From contig CAZIRF010000002.1 in assembly GCA_964541755.1 (NCBI GenBank), positions 1 through 64,000 of the forward strand: a stretch of 64,000 nucleotides of DNA, in the 5' to 3' direction. The notes beneath the pieces are model-generated. The model saw nothing but the letters and a program-made list of their open reading frames with translations. It did no database searches and was not told the origin of the DNA. This document shows positions 60,030 to 64,000 of the stretch, one piece after another (the stretch's first letter is position 1; the number at the start of each line of letters is the position of its first letter). The translations under genes and the position numbers were made by a program. The stretch is from CAZIRF01 sp964541755. GTDB taxonomy: Bacteria > Spirochaetota > Spirochaetia > Treponematales > Breznakiellaceae.

Positions 60030-60860
60030 GTGTCATCCATACATATTTCGGCGCAGAATGCCGAGTTCCAGATTATTCAGGCGCTCAAGACAAACCGCAA
60101 CAAGAGAGCGAAACTTCACGAGATATTTGTCGAGGGGACCGAGTCCATCAAACAGGCAATTGCCGCCCGACTCGCGTTTACGCGAATCATTTATCATGAC
60201 CATGAAGGGCTTTCGGACTGGGCGAAGGGCGTTCTCGAGCAATATCCGCAGGCAAGCCATATCAACATGTCAAAAGACCTGTATCGCCTCTTGAGCGAGC
60301 GGGAAGAGCTGTCGGAACTGATCATAACCATCGATATGCCGTCGCGCCGCCTTGCAGACATCGAATTACCTCACAAGCCCTTTGTCGTCATTTTCGACCG
60401 CCCCAGTGATACCGGCAACTTCGGGTCCCTGCTTCGTTCGGCAAACTCCTTTGGAGTGGATGCAGTCCTTGTGGTGGGACACAGTATCGATGTTTATGAT
60501 CCCAAGGTTATACGCTCCAGCTTGGGGGCCATTTTTCATACAACCGTCGTCCCGGTCGACTCCATGGCGGAACTGGAAGCATGGGTGCAAGACCAGAAAA
60601 AGCGAAATGGCTTGTCCCTCATGGGGAGCGATTCCACAGGCGACAAATCGCTTCTTTCATATCGCCTCCAAAAACCCATCGCCCTCGTCCTGGGTAACGA
60701 GGCAAAGGGCATGAGCGTCGCCCTCAAGAACTTGTGCGATTCGATTGCCAGCATTCCGCTTGTCGGTGAAGTCAACTCGCTCAATGTGTCCTGTGCCGCT
60801 TCCATTTTTCTGTGGGACATCTATCGCAACAGTTTGGATACAGAGCAGGCCGTCCCCTAA
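60030..60860 (+). CDS. SpoU/TrmH-family RNA 2'-O-methyltransferase
   Basis: SAM-dependent ribose methylase for rRNA or tRNA with the knotted SPOUT fold. Motif 1 is DRPSDTGNFGSLLRSANSFG, motif 2 LVLGNEAKGMS and motif 3 IPLVGEVNSLNVSCAASIFL. An N-terminal RNA-binding part carries EIFVEGTESIKQAI. 276 aa. The start is uncertain: GTG 60030 gives the family-like beginning VSSIHISAQN, GTG 60012 is an alternative, and a TTG at 59973 lies inside repeat copy B. No good ribosome site is visible for any of them. Confidence 0.85.
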   Translation: MSSIHISAQNAEFQIIQALKTNRNKRAKLHEIFVEGTESIKQAIAARLAFTRIIYHDHEGLSDWAKGVLEQYPQASHINMSKDLYRLLSEREELSELIITIDMPSRRLADIELPHKPFVVIFDRPSDTGNFGSLLRSANSFGVDAVLVVGHSIDVYDPKVIRSSLGAIFHTTVVPVDSMAELEAWVQDQKKRNGLSLMGSDSTGDKSLLSYRLQKPIALVLGNEAKGMSVALKNLCDSIASIPLVGEVNSLNVSCAASIFLWDIYRNSLDTEQAVP

Positions 60861-60866
60861 AAGGAC

Positions 60867-61619
60867 CTACCCGTTTTTGACAGGTGATTGATCCACGGCC
60901 TCCTGCCAACGAAGAAGAAATTCCCCACGCGGCAGGATACGCGCACCCAAGTCGCGCTTGTACTGCATGTACGGGTGGCCCAGGTTCCAAAAGGCGTAGC
61001 CGGCCTGTTCAAGTTCGCGTGCAAGGAGGTGGAGCTGGACGATGCCCAGGCCGTTCCAGCTTCTATTATCGCGGCGAAAAAATCCGCTCAAACTCGTATA
61101 GACACGGCCAATCGAATAACCCAGCTCGCCGGCGACAAGTTCGGACCCACAGTAGAGGCAGCTTCCTTCAAGGGCGAAGCTGTCCGACGGTTCTTCGGCA
61201 AGATTTTCCATGAGAGCCCGATACGAGGGCAGGAGCCAGGAAGCCGAACCCCAGTTTTGATCGAGGGCATCGAGCACACGACAAACTGATACAGAATCCC
61301 GCTTCCTTTCGAGGCGGATATCGTGCGCTTCGAGGTAGTCCGGTCGCAGGAGGCGGGCAGTAGAATGCGATGCATGGATATGCTGCCAATCGAGCACGGC
61401 GTAGGCCAACTGAAGCTCCGGCAGGAGGACCTCGCCAAAGGGGGCCCGATGGGCGACCGCAATGAAGCCGGCACGGGCTTGCGCACGGTAAAAGTCGGGG
61501 TCAAAGCGGGGCGACCAATAGTAAGATCTGGAGAGATCCGCGGCAAGATCCCGAAACGTGGGGCCATTGAGCTGTTCCGGCAGGAGCTCGAGGAGCTCCT
61601 GCCCCTTGCTTTCATTCAT
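60867..61619 (-). CDS. Aat-like protein (leucyl/phenylalanyl-tRNA-protein transferase fold)
   Basis: 250 aa. The C-terminal half resembles L/F-transferase, a GNAT-fold enzyme that tags proteins for ClpAP: GELGYSIGRVYTSLSGFFRRDN, GLGIVQLHLLARELEQAGYAFWNLGH, LGARILPRGEFL. The N-terminal half is divergent, so substrate or even activity may differ. ATG 61619 lacks a ribosome site. The frame upstream is open for 33 codons to the TAG that ends the NYN gene, which is in the same frame, so a readthrough fusion cannot be excluded. Confidence 0.65.
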   Translation of the reverse strand: MNESKGQELLELLPEQLNGPTFRDLAADLSRSYYWSPRFDPDFYRAQARAGFIAVAHRAPFGEVLLPELQLAYAVLDWQHIHASHSTARLLRPDYLEAHDIRLERKRDSVSVCRVLDALDQNWGSASWLLPSYRALMENLAEEPSDSFALEGSCLYCGSELVAGELGYSIGRVYTSLSGFFRRDNRSWNGLGIVQLHLLARELEQAGYAFWNLGHPYMQYKRDLGARILPRGEFLLRWQEAVDQSPVKNG

Positions 61620-61718
61620 GAACGGCTGTTTCCATACCTTGGCTGATACGCTGTCGCTCGCATACTGGCGCTCGCCAGCGTACTTGCCGCCACCCGCGTA
61701 CTTACGGCCGCAGAACCA

Positions 61719-62504
61719 CTAGCGGCCGCGTCGCTTCCAGCGAATGTAAATCTGGCGGCCGGAGCCCCCGCCCTCTTGCGGGCGTTCCTCGATTTCAAAC
61801 TGGGGGATGGCGCGGAACATGTCGCCCAGCTTCTTGAAGCCCCAGTTGCGGGGGTCGAACTCGCTCGAACGGTTGGTAATATTCTGGCCGACAGCACCCA
61901 AATATGCCCAACCGGTCTCGTCGGCGAGGTCGTCAACCGCATTGCGCAGGAGGTTGAGGAGGCGCCGGTCGCCCTTGAACTCCTTCTGTTTCTTTGGCGT
62001 GGGCTTGGATTCATCCTCTTCGTTCTCTTCCTGCTGTTCCTTGAGGATTTCGGTATAGATGAACTTGTCGCAGGCTGCGACAAAGGCCTTGGGGGTCTTC
62101 TTCTCGCCAAAGCCGTAAACAGTGAGCCCGCCTTCCCTAAGGCGGGCCGCCAAACGCGTAAAATCCGAATCGCTGGAAACGATGCAAAAACCGTCAAGGC
62201 GTTCGGTATAGAGGAGGTCCATGGCATCGATAATCATCGCGCTGTCGGTGGCGTTCTTGCCGGTCGTATAGGCAAATTGCTGTATGGGCTGGATGGCATA
62301 CTCGAGAAGCCGCTCCTTCCACTGACGAAGATTGGTACTCGTCCAGTCCCCATATATACGCTTGACGCTCGCGACGCCATACTTTGCGACCTCGTTGAGA
62401 AGGCCATCGACAATGGCGGGCTGGGTATTGTCGGCGTCTATGAGAACGGCGAGCTTCGCCTGAATGCCGGGGGTGCTCTGGTTTGAAAAGGGTAATAGCG
62501 GCAT
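61719..62504 (-). CDS. NYN-domain ribonuclease-like protein with OST-HTH/LOTUS domain
   Basis: 261 aa. Residues 15-160 form a PIN-like NYN domain of the LabA/DUF88 type: LAVLIDADNTQP (metal aspartates), GKNATDSAMIIDAMDLLY and FCIVSSDSDFTRLAARLRE. After an acidic linker (about 165-180) comes an OST-HTH/LOTUS domain (about 182-250; LLNLLRNAVDDLADETGWAYLGAVGQNI) with a basic end. The pairing predicts RNA cleavage or binding. AAGGAG 6 nt before the ATG. It ends with TAG, after which the frame remains open into the Aat-like gene. Confidence 0.9.
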   Translation of the reverse strand: MPLLPFSNQSTPGIQAKLAVLIDADNTQPAIVDGLLNEVAKYGVASVKRIYGDWTSTNLRQWKERLLEYAIQPIQQFAYTTGKNATDSAMIIDAMDLLYTERLDGFCIVSSDSDFTRLAARLREGGLTVYGFGEKKTPKAFVAACDKFIYTEILKEQQEENEEDESKPTPKKQKEFKGDRRLLNLLRNAVDDLADETGWAYLGAVGQNITNRSSEFDPRNWGFKKLGDMFRAIPQFEIEERPQEGGGSGRQIYIRWKRRGR

Positions 62505-62570
62505 GTGCGCTCCTTGATTTTACGGATACCGGTACGCCCTCAACCCGTAGGCCGCGGCGCTCCTTTCTGA

Positions 62571-62576
62571 TACAAT
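62571..62576 (+). promoter_or_regulatory. extended -10 TGATACAAT, leaderless start predicted (RluA)
   Basis: TACAAT with TGA in front, then GGGGGCA and ATG 62584. The 7-nt gap puts the transcription start at the initiation codon. GGGGG could be read as a ribosome site, but it lies in the expected -10-to-start window. Confidence 0.55.
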
Positions 62577-62583
62577 GGGGGCA

Positions 62584-63414
62584 ATGAAGACGCCCCCTCC
62601 TTATACTATCATACACGAAGATGACGAACTCGTCGTCGTCAACAAGGCCAGCGGCATCGCTGTCCTTGCAGATCGCTGGGACGATTCCCGCGAGCGCCTC
62701 GACGAGCTGCTCAACAGCGACTATGCCGCCGACATCAAAGCCGGCAAGCCCCCGCGAATTCCCTTCCCGCACCGGGTCTTCGTCATACACCGTATCGACC
62801 GCGACACCTCCGGGCTCGTGGCCTTTGCCAAAACTGCGGCCTGCCACGCCCGTCTTTCTCGTGCCTTCGAGTCCCGCAGCGTACACAAGAGCTACCTCGC
62901 TGTTATCCGCGGGCGCCCCGCCTGGCAGGAAGAACGCTGCGAGCTGCCCCTGCGCCCCGACGGCGACCGGGAACACCGCACCATCATCGACAAGGGCCGC
63001 GGCAAAGCCTCGTCCACCACCTTCCGCGTTATCGGGAGTGTCGAGGGCATCACCCTCCTCGAAGCCAGCCCCGAAAGCGGCCGCACGCACCAGATTCGCG
63101 TACACTTGGCGGCAATGGGCTTCCCCATCGCCTGCGATCCCCTCTACGGGAACACCAAGGGCATCAAGCTGTCGGAGTTCAAGCGCTCTTGGCGCGGCGA
63201 CCTCTTTGACGAACGCCCCCTGCTCGAACGCTTGGGGCTCCACGCCTGGAAGCTCTCGATTCCCGCCGGTGATGATCTTTCTAACGGCACGACAAACGCC
63301 ACCAAGAGCTTTATCGCCGAACCGCCAAAAGACCTCACGGCCCTCCTCAAACAGATGGAAAAGGTCTCGAAAGACCCCTTCGAATACGAAAGAGCAGAAC
63401 AAGAAAGCATTTAA
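62584..63414 (+). CDS. RluA-family pseudouridine synthase
   Basis: Isomerises uridine to pseudouridine in rRNA or tRNA. The catalytic aspartate is in VIHRIDRDTSGLVAFAK (about residue 70). Other family strings are HKSYLAVIRG, SPESGRTHQIRVHLAAMGFPIACDPLYG and LLERLGLHAWKL. 276 aa, without an S4 domain. Start at ATG 62584 rather than 62575, because the latter overlaps the -10. Convergent with the Rsm22-like gene, overlapping by 4 bp. Confidence 0.93.
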   Translation: MKTPPPYTIIHEDDELVVVNKASGIAVLADRWDDSRERLDELLNSDYAADIKAGKPPRIPFPHRVFVIHRIDRDTSGLVAFAKTAACHARLSRAFESRSVHKSYLAVIRGRPAWQEERCELPLRPDGDREHRTIIDKGRGKASSTTFRVIGSVEGITLLEASPESGRTHQIRVHLAAMGFPIACDPLYGNTKGIKLSEFKRSWRGDLFDERPLLERLGLHAWKLSIPAGDDLSNGTTNATKSFIAEPPKDLTALLKQMEKVSKDPFEYERAEQESI

Positions 63415-64000
63415 AGTCTGATAATCCAGGCCCCGCTACGCGCATCCCGCTCTCCGGTCGAGGGCGGGAGCCGTACCAGAGAGCCGCTTGCCAATTTCTC
63501 TACTGCAAACTTCTGCCCCACGACAAGGACCAATCCCGCTTTTGAACACGCATAGCGCCCCCAGCCTTGACCGGGCACGGCGAAGCCGTCCGATACCACC
63601 CGCACCAATTCGCCGGAGGTAGTCTTTTGGGGCGCGGGCACGGCGGCATCACGCGTCATCAAGAGGAAACTCAAGGTAACCCGTTCTTTGGGGATACCGG
63701 CCGCTGCCGAAAGCTGTCGCAGACTCTGGGGAGCACCGCTGTCGTCGAAGGCGAAATGGCACCACTTCTTGCCCTTGCCCCCGGGAAGGGGACAGGTTCC
63801 CGTGTGCGGGCAGGGACTCGCGGGCCGCCAGCCGGAAGAAATGAAGTGCGTTCGCAGTGCAGACAAATCGCGCGCGGAAGGCGGGGTTCCGGGCTCAACT
63901 ATCAGTATGGATGCCTTCTCATTCCCCAAAGAGGCCAGCAAGTCTGCGTTTTGACGCGCACGGGCCTCGGGGGCAACCGTACGATCGCGCGTGAGCTCGT
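63411..64000 (-). CDS. Rsm22-family methyltransferase-like protein, 5' end outside window
   Basis: C-terminal part of an Rsm22-like (mitoribosomal small-subunit assembly factor, SAM-methyltransferase fold) protein. The cysteine-rich string CPHTGTCPLPGGKGKKWCHF, which can hold an iron-sulfur cluster, and the strand SILIVEPGTPPSARD preceding it are typical. The frame is open from 63941 to the window edge (reading PEARARQNADLLASLGNE), so the true start lies beyond 64000. The stop TAA overlaps that of the RluA gene. Bacterial members are associated with ribosome biogenesis. Confidence 0.8.
   Translation of the reverse strand, partial: ELTRDRTVAPEARARQNADLLASLGNEKASILIVEPGTPPSARDLSALRTHFISSGWRPASPCPHTGTCPLPGGKGKKWCHFAFDDSGAPQSLRQLSAAAGIPKERVTLSFLLMTRDAAVPAPQKTTSGELVRVVSDGFAVPGQGWGRYACSKAGLVLVVGQKFAVEKLASGSLVRLPPSTGERDARSGAWIIRL

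Noticed and set aside
22071..61721. Reassignment of TAG as a sense codon
   Set aside because: Several intact genes, for example peroxiredoxin and purN, end normally at TAG, and the third in-frame stop is TAA. Pseudogenes or individual readthrough are simpler.

Overview
This is about 57% GC chromosomal DNA from a free-living or host-associated spirochaete, most likely of the Treponema/Spirochaeta lineage. That call is inferred from gene content. The window has an oxygen-binding di-iron protein (ODP) paired with a soluble chemoreceptor and a cyclophilin-FKBP fusion, both known from Treponema denticola. It also has the CheX phosphatase, a BspA-type leucine-rich lipoprotein, and several large proteins that look spirochaete-restricted. 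There is one tRNA, no rRNA, no CRISPR array, and no recognisable transposase, integrase or phage gene. Genes are dense, and short stop/start overlaps (ATGA, TGATG, GTGA) mark operons.

Layout. 0-3.5 kb: a NorR-like sigma54 activator diverges from a peroxiredoxin; the gap holds three 16-bp palindromes and a consensus -24/-12 promoter, and a 25-bp repeat sits at gene 3' ends. 3.5-14 kb: Lon-like protease, ODP plus chemoreceptor, then a hydrolase-like membrane protein, Nif3, LspA, a small membrane protein and an aldehyde dehydrogenase; an unknown coiled-coil protein and tRNA-Ala lie on the other strand. 14-22 kb: lipase-like lipoprotein, PanE-like reductase, nucleotidyl cyclase, and a MoxR/DUF58/membrane-protein operon. 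22-29.7 kb: outer-membrane barrel, a decayed flavoprotein gene, then a chemosensory cluster (CheY, CheX, membrane CheA-like kinase without a CheW domain, double-Cache receptor, receiver-PP2C phosphatase). 29.8-37.5 kb: a lysine/alanine-rich unknown, glycerol kinase, cyclophilin-FKBP, ApbE, PilZ and DUF2807 proteins. 37.5-43.9 kb: a guanine-class riboswitch ahead of purECFMNH. 44-52.7 kb: RidA, rhomboid protease, an unknown, a GH10 xylanase, a four-gene phosphorelay cluster and a broken 7TM-LuxR gene. 52.7-64 kb: BspA-like lipoprotein, GH3 glycosidase, a CASTOR-like channel between 69-bp direct repeats, SpoU methylase, Aat-like protein, NYN-LOTUS protein, RluA synthase and a partial Rsm22-like methyltransferase.

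How the genes work together. Three themes stand out: oxygen and oxidant handling (peroxiredoxin, ODP receptor), signal transduction (two sensory clusters, cyclase, PilZ), and plant-polysaccharide use (xylanase, GH3). The purine operon makes IMP from PRPP-level precursors and is probably shut off by guanine.

The least expected observations are: (i) at least seven genes whose -10 hexamer lies only 6-7 nt before the start codon, implying leaderless mRNAs; (ii) an octamer, CTGATAGT, present 11 times in 64 kb; (iii) the repeat-flanked channel gene; and (iv) three places where an in-frame stop interrupts otherwise plausible coding sequence. All calls rest on reading the sequence and on remembered family motifs; no database search was run.
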